A DNA stretch of 64,000 nt, taken from contig NZ_JAUSZH010000001.1 of assembly GCF_030817355.1 (NCBI RefSeq), positions 744,001 through 808,000 on the forward strand, in the 5' to 3' direction. Shown piece by piece: positions 39,524 through 49,489 of the stretch. Position 1 is the stretch's first letter, and each line of letters starts with the position of its first letter. The DNA is from Streptomyces sp. V1I1 (GTDB taxonomy: Bacteria > Actinomycetota > Actinomycetes > Streptomycetales > Streptomycetaceae). The notes under the pieces were generated by a model. It was not told the DNA's origin, did no database searches, and worked only from the letters and a program-made list of their open reading frames with translations. Position numbers and translations under genes: made by a program.

Positions 39524-41889
39524 CGAGCACGCTCCCAGGCAGTCCGGAACAGGGCGCCCTGCGCCGCAAGGTCACCGTGCGCGGAACCGTGCAGGGCGTG
39601 GGATTCCGCCCCTTCGTCCACCGGCTGGCGTCCGAACTGGACCTGTCCGGCTTCGTACTCAACGGCACGGACGGAGTCTTCACGGAGGTTGAGGGCACGC
39701 CGGCGGCGGTCGAGGAGTTCTGCCGCCGGCTGCGGGAACAGCCGCCTCCGCTGGCCGACGTACGCGACATCGGCTACGAGACCGTGACGCCACTGGGCGG
39801 AGGCGGTTTCACCATCCGGCGCTCGCGTACCGAGGGCAACGGCGCGGCGGCGATCCCGCCCGACACCGCGACCTGCGCGGACTGCCTGCGCGAGCTCGCC
39901 GACCCCCGTGACCGCCGCTACCGCCACCCTTTCATCGCCTGCACCCACTGCGGGCCTCGCCTCACCATCGCGGCCGGTCTCCCCTACGACCGGTCCACCA
40001 CCACCATGGGGGTGTTCCCCCTGTGCCCCCTTTGTGCGAGGGAGTACGACGATCCGGCGGACCGGCGTTTCCACGCCCAGCCGGTCGCCTGCCCGTCCTG
40101 CGGGCCCCGGCTCCGCCTCACCCCCGCAACCGGCACGGAGCCGGGCCCGGCAGACGGTGCGGATGCCCTCGTCCGCGCCCGTGAGCTGCTCGCGCGGGGA
40201 GCGGTCCTGGCGGTCAAGGGCCTCGGCGGGTACCACCTCGCCTGCGCCGCCGACGACCCCGGCGCCGTGGCCACGCTGCGCGCCCGCAAGGAACGCGGCG
40301 GCAAACCGTTCGCGGTGATGTGCGCGGATCTCGCCGCCGCCGAGCGGATCGCCCGCGTCGGTCCCGCGGAGAAGACGGTGCTGACCGGACACCGGCGTCC
40401 CATCGTGCTGCTGCAACGACGCGCCGACGACGAAGCGGGCGGACTCGCCGACGCCGTGTGCCCTGGCAGTCCGCAGGTGGGCGTGATGCTGCCCTACTCC
40501 CCGCTGCATCAGCTCCTGTTCGGTCTGCGCGGCGATCCGCCGGGCCCCCGCGTCCTCGTCATGACCAGCGGCAACCGCTCCGGTGAGCCGATCGTCACCG
40601 ACGACGCCGAAGCGCTCTCCCGGCTCGCCGGGATCGCCGATGCTTGGCTGTGGCACGACCGGGCCATCGCCGCGTCCTGCGACGACTCCGTGGTCCGGCT
40701 GCGCCCCGACGGCTCCGAACTGCTGCTGCGCCGCTCCCGCGGGTACGCCCCCGCGCCCCTGCCCCTGCCGGTCCGGGTGCCGCCGACGCTGGCCGTCGGC
40801 GGAGACCTGAAGAACACGCTGTGCCTGGGAGCCGGCCGTGACGCCTGGTTCTCCCCGCACATCGGCGACATGGGTGACCTCGCCACCGTGACGGCGTCCG
40901 GACAAGCGGCACAGCGGCTGACAGCACTGACCGGAATCACGCCCCGGCTGCTCGCAGCCGACCGTCACCCGGGCTACCACTCCTCCCGCCGGGCCGCGCG
41001 CCGCGCGGCTGAAACGGACACCACCCTGCGGCTGGTCCAGCATCACCACGCCCATATCGCCTCCCTCATGGCGGAACACGGACTCGACGGCAGGACTCCC
41101 GTCATCGGTGTCGCCTTCGACGGCACCGGCTTCGGCGACGACGGAGCGGTCTGGGGCGGCGAGGTGCTCCTCGCCGACTACCGCGGATACCGGCGGCTCG
41201 CGCATCTCATGTACGCCCCGCTGCCCGGCGGCGACGCGGGTGTCGGCAACCCCTGCCGGACGGCACTGGCCCGGCTGCGCACCGCGGGCCTGCCGTGGAC
41301 GGCGGACCTACCGTGCGTGGCCGCCTGCCCGCCCGAGGAACTCCGTCTTCTCGCCCGGCAGTTGGAACGGAACATCGCCTGCGTGCCCACCTCCAGCATG
41401 GGACGGCTGTTCGACGCGGTCTCCTCTCTGCTGGGCATCTGCCACCGAGCGGGGTACGAGGCCCAGGCCGCCGTCGAACTCGAGGCCGCCGCCGCACTTG
41501 CCTGGGACCGGGACGACAGCGTCACTTACCGCTTCGGGCTGCGGAGCACATACGGCGACGGGACCACCAGGATCGATCCGGCACCCGTCCTGCGAGCGGT
41601 CGTCGGTGACCGGCGCGCCGGTGTCCCGGTTCCGGTCGTCGCCGCCCGGTTCCACCGGGCGGTCGCGGCAGCGGTCACGGACGCCTGCCTGATCGCGCGC
41701 CGTGGGACCGGAATCGGCACGGTCGGCCTGACCGGAGGCGTATTCGCCAACGCGCTCCTCGACGAGGCGTGCACCGAGCGCCTGACAGCCGCCGGCCTCA
41801 CGGTGCTTCGCCACCGGCACGTGCCCCCGGGAGACGGCGGACTCGCCCTCGGCCAGCTCCTCGTGGCCGCTCAGAAACACGAACGGTAG
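39520..41889 (+). CDS. hypF: HypF, carbamoyltransferase for hydrogenase cyanide ligands
   Basis: 789 aa from ATG 39520 (ATGA with hypB). Domain order: acylphosphatase (about 15-100; VRGTVQGVGFRPFVHRLA), zinc fingers (about 115-190; CADCLRELADPRDRRYRHPF, CTHCG, CPLC, CPSCG), YrdC-like domain (about 215-390; LAVKGLGGYHLACAADDPGA) and Kae1-like domain (about 430-780; QHHHAHIASLMAEHGLDGRT and VIGVAFDGTGFGDDGAVWGG). It makes carbamoyl-adenylate from carbamoyl phosphate and ATP and transfers the carbamoyl group to the C-terminal Cys of HypE. The open frame upstream of 39520 is a shadow of hypB. Confidence 0.95.
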   Translation: MTSTLPGSPEQGALRRKVTVRGTVQGVGFRPFVHRLASELDLSGFVLNGTDGVFTEVEGTPAAVEEFCRRLREQPPPLADVRDIGYETVTPLGGGGFTIRRSRTEGNGAAAIPPDTATCADCLRELADPRDRRYRHPFIACTHCGPRLTIAAGLPYDRSTTTMGVFPLCPLCAREYDDPADRRFHAQPVACPSCGPRLRLTPATGTEPGPADGADALVRARELLARGAVLAVKGLGGYHLACAADDPGAVATLRARKERGGKPFAVMCADLAAAERIARVGPAEKTVLTGHRRPIVLLQRRADDEAGGLADAVCPGSPQVGVMLPYSPLHQLLFGLRGDPPGPRVLVMTSGNRSGEPIVTDDAEALSRLAGIADAWLWHDRAIAASCDDSVVRLRPDGSELLLRRSRGYAPAPLPLPVRVPPTLAVGGDLKNTLCLGAGRDAWFSPHIGDMGDLATVTASGQAAQRLTALTGITPRLLAADRHPGYHSSRRAARRAAETDTTLRLVQHHHAHIASLMAEHGLDGRTPVIGVAFDGTGFGDDGAVWGGEVLLADYRGYRRLAHLMYAPLPGGDAGVGNPCRTALARLRTAGLPWTADLPCVAACPPEELRLLARQLERNIACVPTSSMGRLFDAVSSLLGICHRAGYEAQAAVELEAAAALAWDRDDSVTYRFGLRSTYGDGTTRIDPAPVLRAVVGDRRAGVPVPVVAARFHRAVAAAVTDACLIARRGTGIGTVGLTGGVFANALLDEACTERLTAAGLTVLRHRHVPPGDGGLALGQLLVAAQKHER

Positions 41890-41937
41890 TCAGCGACCGG
41901 TAGTCAGCCAACGAACCAGCGACGAACGGAGAACACC

Positions 41938-42279
41938 ATGTGCCTGGCAGTGCCCGGCAAGGTGGTCGGGATCGGGAAACGGGACAGCACGCCTATGGCG
42001 AGCGTCGACTTCGGCGGCGTGGTCAAGGAAGTCTGCATCGCCTATGTACCGGAGGCAGAGGTCGGCGAGTACGTGATCGTCCATGTGGGCTTCGCCCTCC
42101 AGCGCCTGGACGAGGAGTCGGCCCTGGCCTCACTGCGTCTCTTCGAGGAACTGGGGCTGTTGGAGGAGGAGTTCGGCGACCCCTGGGGCCGAGCGGCAGC
42201 CGAGGCGGGCCTGACCGAGGCCGCCCTGACCAACGCCGACATCCCCGAGGTGACAGAGGCGCAGAAGGAGCCACGATGA
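41938..42279 (+). CDS. hypC: HypC, hydrogenase assembly chaperone
   Basis: 113 aa. [16 protein letters not shown] carries the essential Cys2 that binds iron and the large subunit; [37 protein letters not shown] completes the OB-fold. About 30 extra acidic residues follow at the C-terminus ([20 protein letters not shown]), longer than the usual 75-90 aa. It forms the HypCD complex on which Fe(CN)2CO is built. GGAG precedes the ATG, and the stop overlaps the hypD ATG. Confidence 0.95.
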   Translation: MCLAVPGKVVGIGKRDSTPMASVDFGGVVKEVCIAYVPEAEVGEYVIVHVGFALQRLDEESALASLRLFEELGLLEEEFGDPWGRAAAEAGLTEAALTNADIPEVTEAQKEPR

Positions 42280-43412
42280 AGTACATCGACGAGTTCAACA
42301 ACCCGGATCTCGCCCGGAGGCTGCTCGACGACATCCACGCCACAGCCACCGGCGGGCCGTGGGCGATGATGGAGGTCTGCGGCGGCCAGACCCACTCGAT
42401 CATCCGGCACGGCATCGACCAACTCCTGCCCGACTCGGTCGAGTTGATCCACGGCCCCGGATGCCCCGTGTGCGTAACACCTCTGGAGATGATCGACAAG
42501 GCTCTGGAGATCGCCTCCCGCCCCGACGTGATCTTCTGTTCGTTCGGTGACATGCTGCGCGTGCCGGGCACCGGCCGCGATCTGTTCCGCGTACGCAGCG
42601 CGGGCGGCGACGTCCGCGTCGTGTACTCCCCGATGGACGCCCTCGGCATCGCGCGCCGTCACCCGGACCGCCAGGTGGTGTTCTTCGGCATCGGCTTCGA
42701 GACCACCGCACCCGCCAACGCCATGACCGTCCACGAGGCGCGCCGCCTCGGCATCCGCAACTTCAGTCTGCTCGTCTCACATGTACGCGTCCCCCCGGCC
42801 GTCGAGGCCATCATGAGCGCCCCGGACTGCCGGGTGCAGGCGTTCCTGGCGGCGGGACATGTGTGCAGTGTGATGGGCACCGGTGAATATCCGCAGCTCG
42901 CGGAACGGTTCGAGGTCCCGATCGTGGTGACGGGTTTTGAACCGCTGGACATCCTCGAAGGCATCCGCCGTACTGTGCACCAGCTCGAACGCGGCGAGCA
43001 CCGGGTCGAGAACGCCTACGAGCGGGCGGTCCGCGCGGACGGGAACCCGGCGGCTCTGCGCATGATCGAAGAGGTCTTCGAGGTGACCGACCGCGCGTGG
43101 CGCGGCATCGGAGTCATCCCCCGCAGCGGCTGGCGGCTGACCGACGCGTTCAGGGACTTCGACGCGGAGCGGCGCTTCGACGTGGGCGGCCTGCGCGCTG
43201 ATGAGCCAAGGGACTGCCGCAGCGGCGAGGTGCTCCAGGGACTGATCAAGCCCCACCAGTGCGAGGCCTTCGGGACCACCTGCACACCCCGTACCCCGCT
43301 CGGCGCCACGATGGTCTCCAGCGAGGGCGCGTGCGCCGCGTACTACCTCTACCGCCGCCTGGAAGTCCCGGCGCGACCCGTGCAAGTCCAGGAGGCGACG
43401 ACCGTTGGCTGA
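42276..43412 (+). CDS. hypD: HypD, Fe-S scaffold for the Fe(CN)2CO unit
   Basis: 378 aa from ATG 42276 (ATGA with hypC). Signature motifs are intact: [91 protein letters not shown] and, near the end, [21 protein letters not shown], which holds 4Fe-4S ligands. HypD receives cyanide from HypE and reduces intermediates through its cluster. It overlaps hypE by 8 bp. Confidence 0.95.
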   Translation: MKYIDEFNNPDLARRLLDDIHATATGGPWAMMEVCGGQTHSIIRHGIDQLLPDSVELIHGPGCPVCVTPLEMIDKALEIASRPDVIFCSFGDMLRVPGTGRDLFRVRSAGGDVRVVYSPMDALGIARRHPDRQVVFFGIGFETTAPANAMTVHEARRLGIRNFSLLVSHVRVPPAVEAIMSAPDCRVQAFLAAGHVCSVMGTGEYPQLAERFEVPIVVTGFEPLDILEGIRRTVHQLERGEHRVENAYERAVRADGNPAALRMIEEVFEVTDRAWRGIGVIPRSGWRLTDAFRDFDAERRFDVGGLRADEPRDCRSGEVLQGLIKPHQCEAFGTTCTPRTPLGATMVSSEGACAAYYLYRRLEVPARPVQVQEATTVG

Positions 43413-44484
43413 AACCATGACAGAGACGAAGGCTCCGGTCGACCCGGCCACCTGGTCCTGCCCCGCCCCGCTGCGCGACCACCCGGTGATCGTTATGGGA
43501 CACGGCGGCGGCGGAGCCCTGTCCGCCGAACTCACCCGTCATCTCTTCACTCCGGCGTACGGCAACGAGACACTGGCCGGCCTGGGCGATTCCGCCGTGC
43601 TGCCCGTGGACGGATCCCGGCTGGCGTTCTCCACCGACTCGTACGTCGTGCGGCCGCTGTTCTTCCCCGGCGGCAGCATCGGCGACCTGGCCGTCAACGG
43701 AACGGTCAACGACCTGGCGATGAGCGGCGCCCGCGCCACGTTCCTCTCCTGCGCCTTCATCCTGGAGGAAGGTGTCGGCCTCCCCGTCGTGGGACGGGTC
43801 GCCGACGCGATCGGGGCGGCCGCCGTGGCGGCGGGCGTCACTGTCGTCACGGGCGACACCAAGGTGGTCGAAGCAGGGCACGGCGACGGGGTCTACCTCA
43901 ACACCTCGGGGATCGGCTTCGTCCCGGACGGCGTGGACATCCGCCCCCAGCGGGCCGCTCCTGGGGACGTCGTCATCGTCAGCGGCCCCATCGGCATGCA
44001 CGGCATCGCCATCATGAGCGTGCGTGAGGGCCTGGAGTTCGGGGTGGAGGTGGTGAGCGACACCGCGCCGCTGGGCGGCCTGGTCGAGGCGATGCTGGCC
44101 GTCACGCATGAACTGCACGTCCTGCGCGACCCCACCCGCGGCGGTCTCGGCACGGCGCTCAACGAAATCGCCGCCGCCTCGGGTACCGGCGTCGTCCTCA
44201 CCGAGCGGGACATCCCGGTACCGGATGCCGTGGCCAACGCCTGTGGGTTCCTGGGGCTGGATCCTCTGTACGTCGCCAACGAGGGCCGTCTGGTGGCCTT
44301 CGTGCCGCGCAGGGACGCGGACGCCGTCCTTGCCGCCATGCGCGCGCACCCCCGGGGAGCGGGCGCCGCCGTGATCGGCGAGTGCGTGGCCGAGCATCCG
44401 GGCATGGTGGTGGCCCGCACCGGGCTGGGCGGTAGACGCGTCGTCGACCTGCCCCTCGGGGAACAGCTGCCGAGGATCTGCTGA
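43405..44484 (+). CDS. hypE: HypE, thiocarbamate dehydratase
   Basis: 359 aa from TTG 43405, which has GGAGG 9 nt upstream; ATG 43417 is an alternative. PurM/ThiL-like fold: [60 protein letters not shown] and [20 protein letters not shown]. It ends in the invariant PRIC, whose terminal Cys is carbamoylated by HypF and dehydrated with ATP to a thiocyanate that becomes the CN ligand. Last gene of the rightward operon. Confidence 0.95.
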   Translation: MAETMTETKAPVDPATWSCPAPLRDHPVIVMGHGGGGALSAELTRHLFTPAYGNETLAGLGDSAVLPVDGSRLAFSTDSYVVRPLFFPGGSIGDLAVNGTVNDLAMSGARATFLSCAFILEEGVGLPVVGRVADAIGAAAVAAGVTVVTGDTKVVEAGHGDGVYLNTSGIGFVPDGVDIRPQRAAPGDVVIVSGPIGMHGIAIMSVREGLEFGVEVVSDTAPLGGLVEAMLAVTHELHVLRDPTRGGLGTALNEIAAASGTGVVLTERDIPVPDAVANACGFLGLDPLYVANEGRLVAFVPRRDADAVLAAMRAHPRGAGAAVIGECVAEHPGMVVARTGLGGRRVVDLPLGEQLPRIC

Positions 44485-44803
44485 CCTCATCGTCCGACGC
44501 CAACCGAAGCAAGCGATCGTTTCCCGGTAGACCCGGAAGACCGGGTACACCCGGAACCTTGGCGGCCCGGCCGCCGGACGCCGGCACAGCGGTCACCGTG
44601 ACCGGCGAGCAGTGCTCTGCACACCGGCGGTCCAGGCAGCCCGACTGCCCGATGTCCCGGCCACCGGCCGGAGAGTCTCCCCTCGGCCCGTCCGGCCGAG
44701 AGGGGAAGGGAGAGGCCTGTCCCGCGCACGGCACGCGCGAGTGCCTGCGCCGTCACGTCCAGGCCTTCCGCGTGCAGCAGCCGGCGGTGGTCGGACGACA
44801 CTT
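44485..44803. other. 319-bp region between convergent operons
   Basis: No supported gene. It contains ACCCGG-AAGA-CCGGGT (44532-44547) and the stronger hairpin listed at 44677-44705. Composition is C/G-rich with short CCGG repeats. Confidence 0.5.
44677..44705. terminator. Hairpin between hypE and the AcoR-like gene
   Basis: CCCCTCGGCC (44679-44688) pairs with GGCCGAG-A-GGGG (44694-44705) through about 11 base pairs and one bulged A, with a 5-nt loop. Placed between convergent genes, it could end both transcripts. Confidence 0.5.
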
Positions 44804-46588
44804 CTAGGTGAGGCTCGATGGGACGATCCCGTAACGGCGCATCTTGCGGTACATGGTGGCGCGGGAGATGCCGAGATCCTGTGCGGTGCGCTGGACGTTG
44901 GAGCTGCGGTCCATGAGCCCACGCAGAATGGCATCCCGTTCCAGCGCTTCGATGGTGGTCAGAACCTTGTGCGACGATACCCGGCATTCCGGCGGGAGAT
45001 CCTCTACTCGGATGATCCGGCCAGAAGGTCGCCGCGCGAGGCCACGGATCACCGACTCGAGCTGCCGGACATTCTCCGGCCAGGGGCAGCGCCGCAGCAT
45101 CTCAAGCGCATCCGGGGAGCAGCCGCTCTCTCCGCTCGGCCGGTATTTGAGCAGGAAGAACCGGACCAGGTGCTCGATGTCTCCATAGCGATGACGGAGG
45201 GGCGGCACCTCCACGGAGGCGTCGCACAGACGGTCGAGCTCGTCGTCCGTCGTGACCATGGACGGTTGGCTGGTCATGACCAGTTCCCCGGTGGCGGTCC
45301 CGTCGACGTGCGCCAGGAGGCTTCTCAGCTGCCGGCGCAGGTGGTCGCCCAGCAGGTGGACATCGCGCAGGACGACCACGATCGACGGTTGGGCCAGCAG
45401 CTCGCGGACGTTGCGCAGCCAGGGCTCCGTGGCGTGCGGTGATTCCGACAGCGGCGCTTCCACCATCTCGAGCCGGCGCCCGGCACCGTGGGCTCGGTGG
45501 ATGGCTTCGACCAGCGTCCTCTTTCCGACACCGGCTTCGCCCACGAGATGAAGCGACGACCCGGCGACGAACGCTGCTTCGGTTTCGGCGACCGCGCGCA
45601 CCCATTGTGGGGAGGAGCCCACCAGCCCCAGGCTCGATCGTGCGGGTCCATCGGAGATGACCGGTCCGGGCTGGGGACGTCCGATGACCCGGACTCGGAA
45701 GATGGCGCCCGCGTCGCTGTCCTCGCGCCGGCTACGGCTGACCCGGAGTTCGGCGACTCGTCCGGAGGGGAGGGCGATACTCCGCGTCCCTTCGAACCGG
45801 GAATCGTCGGCGACCTCACGCGCGTGGTCGAGCAGAGCGTACTGATCCGGCCCTGTCACGGCCGATCTCAGCTGCTCGTTCATCATGACGACATCACGAC
45901 TGAGGGCCAGAACAGGTCCCGGGCGCACCGAGGAGCACGCGTCCAAGTAGTCCTGGAACAGGGCCCGCTCCCGTCGCGAGCTGATCGCGGCAATCTCACT
46001 TTCGATCTGGCCGGCGACAGAGCGGGCCAAGGCCATGAGCATGCCGGCAGAACCCTGACGGACCGTGGTCAGGTTGAACGCTCCCAGCAGCGCGCGCCGG
46101 GTGGGATGCAGGATCGGCACGGCCGCGCAGTGGAAGTCCCGCAGTGCCTCGACGTAGTGCTCGCTGCCGGCGATCATGACCGGGCGGCCGCTGGCCAACG
46201 CGGTCCCGATGCCGTTGGTGCCCACATAGCGCTCGGCGAACACGTGGCCCGGGGCCAGTTGCACTCGGTTCAGCCGTGTCGTCAGGGCCTCGTGGGAGAC
46301 CTTGCGGGACAGCACCACGCCGTTCCGGTCTGTGACCATCGTGGACACCGGGTCGTCGGCAAGCTGCTCGTGCAGCCTGTTCAGGATCGGTAGCGCCGCT
46401 CTGGCGAGCGGGCTGTCCAGATTGGGGTTCTCGAAGTAGGGAGCGTCGATACAGCCCGACTTCACTTCGTACTCCATCGAGCGTTGCCACGAGGCGACCA
46501 CGAGCGGGCGGGCGCTCGGATCGTTGGTGGCTTCCTGGTAAAGCTCTCTGGCTGCTGTCAGCGAGCTGCCAGGTTGACGTCGGGGCAT
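44804..46588 (-). CDS. AcoR-like activator: GAF - AAA+ - Fis HTH, lacking GAFTGA
   Basis: 594 aa. GAF-type sensor (about 80-200): DPVSTMVTDRNGVVLSRKVS, FAERYVGTNGIGTALASGRP, HCAAVPILHPTRRALLGAFN, as in acetoin and alcohol-responsive activators. AAA+ domain (about 320-545): Walker A VGEAGVGKRTLVEAIHRAHG (350-357), weakened Walker B VVVLRDVHLL, and CPWPENVRQLESVIRGLARR. Fis helix-turn-helix at 550-590 (TAQDLGISRATMYRKMRRYG). The GAFTGA loop that contacts sigma-54 is missing, fitting an actinomycete without sigma-54. It probably activates the divergent dehydrogenase-transporter operon with HrdB-type polymerase, sensing its substrate through the GAF domain. Confidence 0.9.
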   Translation of the reverse strand: MPRRQPGSSLTAARELYQEATNDPSARPLVVASWQRSMEYEVKSGCIDAPYFENPNLDSPLARAALPILNRLHEQLADDPVSTMVTDRNGVVLSRKVSHEALTTRLNRVQLAPGHVFAERYVGTNGIGTALASGRPVMIAGSEHYVEALRDFHCAAVPILHPTRRALLGAFNLTTVRQGSAGMLMALARSVAGQIESEIAAISSRRERALFQDYLDACSSVRPGPVLALSRDVVMMNEQLRSAVTGPDQYALLDHAREVADDSRFEGTRSIALPSGRVAELRVSRSRREDSDAGAIFRVRVIGRPQPGPVISDGPARSSLGLVGSSPQWVRAVAETEAAFVAGSSLHLVGEAGVGKRTLVEAIHRAHGAGRRLEMVEAPLSESPHATEPWLRNVRELLAQPSIVVVLRDVHLLGDHLRRQLRSLLAHVDGTATGELVMTSQPSMVTTDDELDRLCDASVEVPPLRHRYGDIEHLVRFFLLKYRPSGESGCSPDALEMLRRCPWPENVRQLESVIRGLARRPSGRIIRVEDLPPECRVSSHKVLTTIEALERDAILRGLMDRSSNVQRTAQDLGISRATMYRKMRRYGIVPSSLT

Positions 46589-46663
46589 TTAACACTCCCG
46601 TATCGCACGCGTCATCCATCGGTGGAGTGATTGGAGCAGCTCGATGACGCCGCGCCTATGGCC

Positions 46664-46680
46664 TGTATCACATTGATACA
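46664..46680. promoter_or_regulatory. Perfect palindrome TGTATCACATTGATACA, likely operator of the AcoR-like activator
   Basis: Seven-base arms TGTATCA/TGATACA flank CAT. The site lies 75 bp from the activator ATG and 87 bp from the dehydrogenase ATG, in the middle of the divergent promoter. TGT-N11-ACA with a symmetric core suits a Fis-type HTH dimer, and the AT-rich palindrome stands out from the GC-rich background. Confidence 0.7.
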
Positions 46681-46767
46681 TCCGCGGACCGCTTGTGAGA
46701 CATCGGCCTGCGCGCGGCGGGCTGTGTAATCGGCGCACCATCCACCCGCCGATTCGCAGGGAGCGCC

Positions 46768-47793
46768 ATGAAAGCCGTGCAGGTCATCGAGTACGACGAG
46801 CCGCCAGTGCTCGTGGATGTGCCGGACCCGCAGATCACCGGTCCGCTGGATGTGATCGTGAAGGTCGGAGGCGCAGGGGTCTGCCGCACCGATCTGCACA
46901 TTCTCGAAGGACAGTGGAGCGACAAGAGCGGGGTTGTCCTCCCCTACACCATCGGTCATGAGAACGCCGGCTGGGTAGCGGAGGTGGGGCAGGCCGTCAC
47001 ACACGTCAAGGTCGGCGACCCGGTCATCCTGCACCCGCTCATGACCTGCGGTTTTTGCCGTGCCTGCAGGGCCGGCGACGACGTGCACTGTATGAACTCG
47101 GCCTTCCCGGGGATCGACACCGACGGGGGCTACGCCGAGTACCTGAAGACCACCGCCCGCTCGGTCGTGGCACTCGACCCGTCCCTTGAGCCGGCCTCGG
47201 TTGCGGCCCTGGCTGACGCCGGGCTCACGGCGTACCACGCCGTCGCCAAGGCGGCCCGGGTCCTGCGCCCCGGTGACAAGGCCGTGGTCATCGGCGCCGG
47301 TGGACTCGGGCACATCGGGATCCAGGTGCTCCGGGCCCTGTCGCCGGTCGAGATGATCGTCATCGACCGTAGCCCGGAGGCCCTCGCCCTGGCCAAGGAA
47401 CTGGGTGCCGAACACACGCTTCTCGCGGACGGGAGCGAGGCCGAACGCGTACGGGAACTGACCGGGGGCCACGGGGCGGAAGCGGTCCTGGACTTCGTCG
47501 GCGAGGGGGGTGCCGTCGAGACGGGCGTCGCCTGCCTGCGCCGTAACGGCAACTACTACGTCATCGGCTACGGCGGCCACCTCGACGTTCCGACGATCGA
47601 CGTCATCTCCACCGAGATCAACTTCATAGGCAATCTCGTCGGGTCCTACAACGACCTGTCCGAGCTGATGGTCCTGGCAGCCCAGGGCAAGGTCAGCCTG
47701 CACACCCAGCGGTACCCTCTCGCGTCCTTCCGGGACGCCCTCGACGACTTGTTCACCGGTGCCGTACGCGGCCGAGCGATCTTGATCCCGTGA
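46768..47793 (+). CDS. Zinc-dependent alcohol dehydrogenase
   Basis: 341 aa medium-chain dehydrogenase. Catalytic zinc: GVCRTDLHI (Cys39) and GHENAG (His64, Glu65). Structural zinc: CGFCRACRAGDDVHC, all four cysteines. NAD site: VIGAGGLGHIGIQVLRALSP, then VIVIDRS-like acidic residue (MIVIDRSPEALALAKE), favouring NAD over NADP. It oxidises a primary or secondary alcohol or polyol. As first gene of the operon with a GlpSTPQV-like importer under an AcoR-type activator, it most likely starts catabolism of the imported compound. Stop is 17 bp from the next ATG. Confidence 0.92.
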   Translation: MKAVQVIEYDEPPVLVDVPDPQITGPLDVIVKVGGAGVCRTDLHILEGQWSDKSGVVLPYTIGHENAGWVAEVGQAVTHVKVGDPVILHPLMTCGFCRACRAGDDVHCMNSAFPGIDTDGGYAEYLKTTARSVVALDPSLEPASVAALADAGLTAYHAVAKAARVLRPGDKAVVIGAGGLGHIGIQVLRALSPVEMIVIDRSPEALALAKELGAEHTLLADGSEAERVRELTGGHGAEAVLDFVGEGGAVETGVACLRRNGNYYVIGYGGHLDVPTIDVISTEINFIGNLVGSYNDLSELMVLAAQGKVSLHTQRYPLASFRDALDDLFTGAVRGRAILIP

Positions 47794-47810
47794 GTCGAAG
47801 GAGCAGTCCC

Positions 47811-49409
47811 ATGCGCAACCGTTCATACAAGGTCGTGGTCGCCGCCGCTGCCCTCGTGGCCCTCACCGCCACGGGATGTACCGCTCAGGGTCCGGTGAAG
47901 AACAAGGCCGACAGGCCGGCCCTGTTCAAGCCGGGTGAGGAGATCAGCTACAAAAAGTACGGCAAGGACTACCCGGCCACGAAGGTCAAGGACGTCCCGG
48001 GACCCTGCAGCTACGAGTCGATCAGCCGTAGGGACTACTCCGGACAGACGCTGAAGATCATCAGCCATGCCGTCCCCGTCATCGGCGAGCCGACCCGGCT
48101 GCACGCCAGGCAGTTCGAGGAGATCACCGGGGCGAATGTGGAGGTGATCAACGTCCCGTTCGGGGAACTGCACCAGAAGATCCTCACGCCCCTGCAAGCG
48201 GGCCAGCAGGCGTACGACGTCATGTTCTACCCCTCCTTGTGGATCGGCGACATGGCCCCTCATCTGGCCCCGGTGCCGAAGGAGTATCTGGACACTCCCG
48301 GCATGAAGGACGTCACGAAGGCCTACATGGACGTGGCGACCTGGAACGGGAAGGTCGTGCAGTACCCCGTCGACGGCGACCGGCATTACCTCAAGGTCCG
48401 GACGGATGTCCTTGAGGATCCGAAGAGGCAGGCGTCGTACAAGGCGGCCACGGGCAAGGAACTCCGAACACCCAAGACGTGGGCCGAATACCAGGAGATC
48501 GCCGCGTTCTTCGGCGGCAAGGACGTCGACGGTGACGGCAAGGCCAACTTCGGCAGCGCCGAGGTGACAAAGCGTGACGACCTGACCTTCTCCGCGTTCA
48601 TCAGTCGTGCGGCGCCGTATGTGAAGCACCCCGACGTCAAGGGTGGCATCTTCTTCGACCTGGAGACCATGAAGCCGCTGATCAACACGCCCGGCTTCGT
48701 ACGAGCCCTCGACGACATGGTCAAGGCCAAGTCGACCTGGGCACCCGGTGGCGCCAACTTCGGTCTGGGTGACGAGATCTTCTCCTTCGGAGGCGGCCAG
48801 ACGCTGATGTCCTATTCGTGGGACGACGCCTTCATCCAGGCCCAGTCGCCGGACAGCAGGATCCGTAACAAGGTCAAGGCAGCGGAGTTGCCGGGATCCG
48901 ATGAGGTCTACAACCTCACCAAGAAGGCGTGGGACAAGAAGCCGAACCAGGCCCCCTACTTCACCTGGGGATGGACCTCGGCGGTGGCCAAGGCGGCGCG
49001 CAACCAAAAGATGGCCTTCGACTATCTGTGCTTCTTCAGCAACGAGGCCAACACCGCTCTCGACCTGACCATCGGCCGCTTCGGTGTCAACCCCTACCGC
49101 AACGCCCACTTCGACGCGACGTTCTGGGAGAAGCAGGGGTGGGACAAGGACGTAGCGGAGTCGTACGTCAAGACACTCTCCGGCATGGAGAAGAGCACCA
49201 ACCGCGTCTTCGACCTGCGCGTACCGGGCGTCAACGGATACATGTCCGCGCTGGCCAACGGCGTGGCCGCGGCGCTGGCGGGACAGAAGGATCCGCAGCG
49301 GGCGCTGGACGAGGTGGCCAAGGAATGGGCCAAGATCACCGACCAGATCGGTAAGGACAAGGTCCAGAGCGCCTATCGAAACGTGGTCGCGCTCGAGGAC
49401 AACTCCTGA
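47811..49409 (+). CDS. ABC-importer substrate-binding lipoprotein (GlpV-like)
   Basis: 532 aa from ATG 47811 (GAAGGAG upstream). Lipoprotein signal with lipobox LTATGC at about Cys24. The large two-lobed binding protein (family 1 solute-binding type) shows QTLKIISHAVPVIGEPTRLH, DVMFYPSLWIGDMAPHLAPV, GKVVQYPVDGDRHYLKVRTD, ELRTPKTWAEYQEIAAFFGG and KAARNQKMAFDYLCFFSNEA. Its length, greater than the usual 400-450, matches the glycerol-binding GlpV type. With the two ATPases downstream this argues for a glycerol or related polyol. It is tethered to the outer face of the membrane. Confidence 0.87.
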   Translation: MRNRSYKVVVAAAALVALTATGCTAQGPVKNKADRPALFKPGEEISYKKYGKDYPATKVKDVPGPCSYESISRRDYSGQTLKIISHAVPVIGEPTRLHARQFEEITGANVEVINVPFGELHQKILTPLQAGQQAYDVMFYPSLWIGDMAPHLAPVPKEYLDTPGMKDVTKAYMDVATWNGKVVQYPVDGDRHYLKVRTDVLEDPKRQASYKAATGKELRTPKTWAEYQEIAAFFGGKDVDGDGKANFGSAEVTKRDDLTFSAFISRAAPYVKHPDVKGGIFFDLETMKPLINTPGFVRALDDMVKAKSTWAPGGANFGLGDEIFSFGGGQTLMSYSWDDAFIQAQSPDSRIRNKVKAAELPGSDEVYNLTKKAWDKKPNQAPYFTWGWTSAVAKAARNQKMAFDYLCFFSNEANTALDLTIGRFGVNPYRNAHFDATFWEKQGWDKDVAESYVKTLSGMEKSTNRVFDLRVPGVNGYMSALANGVAAALAGQKDPQRALDEVAKEWAKITDQIGKDKVQSAYRNVVALEDNS

Positions 49410-49489
49410 CCCGATCGCAGGACGCCCCGGGTGGCCGCCCAAGCCGGCCGGCCAACCGGGGGCGCCCGCCCACTTCCGCAAGGAGCACC

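Noticed and set aside
29266..44484. Classification of the hydrogenase as membrane-bound uptake (group 1a/1d) or bidirectional Hox type
   Set aside because: No Tat leader, no cytochrome b subunit and no HoxFU diaphorase genes; the small-subunit Asp and accessory genes fit group 1h/5.
44532..44547. ACCCGG-AAGA-CCGGGT as an operator
   Set aside because: It lies in the 3' region between convergent genes, where a short hairpin more likely aids termination.
47823..49481. 552-codon reverse frame opposite the solute-binding protein
   Set aside because: Shadow frame; the forward product has a lipobox and solute-binding motifs and fits the operon.
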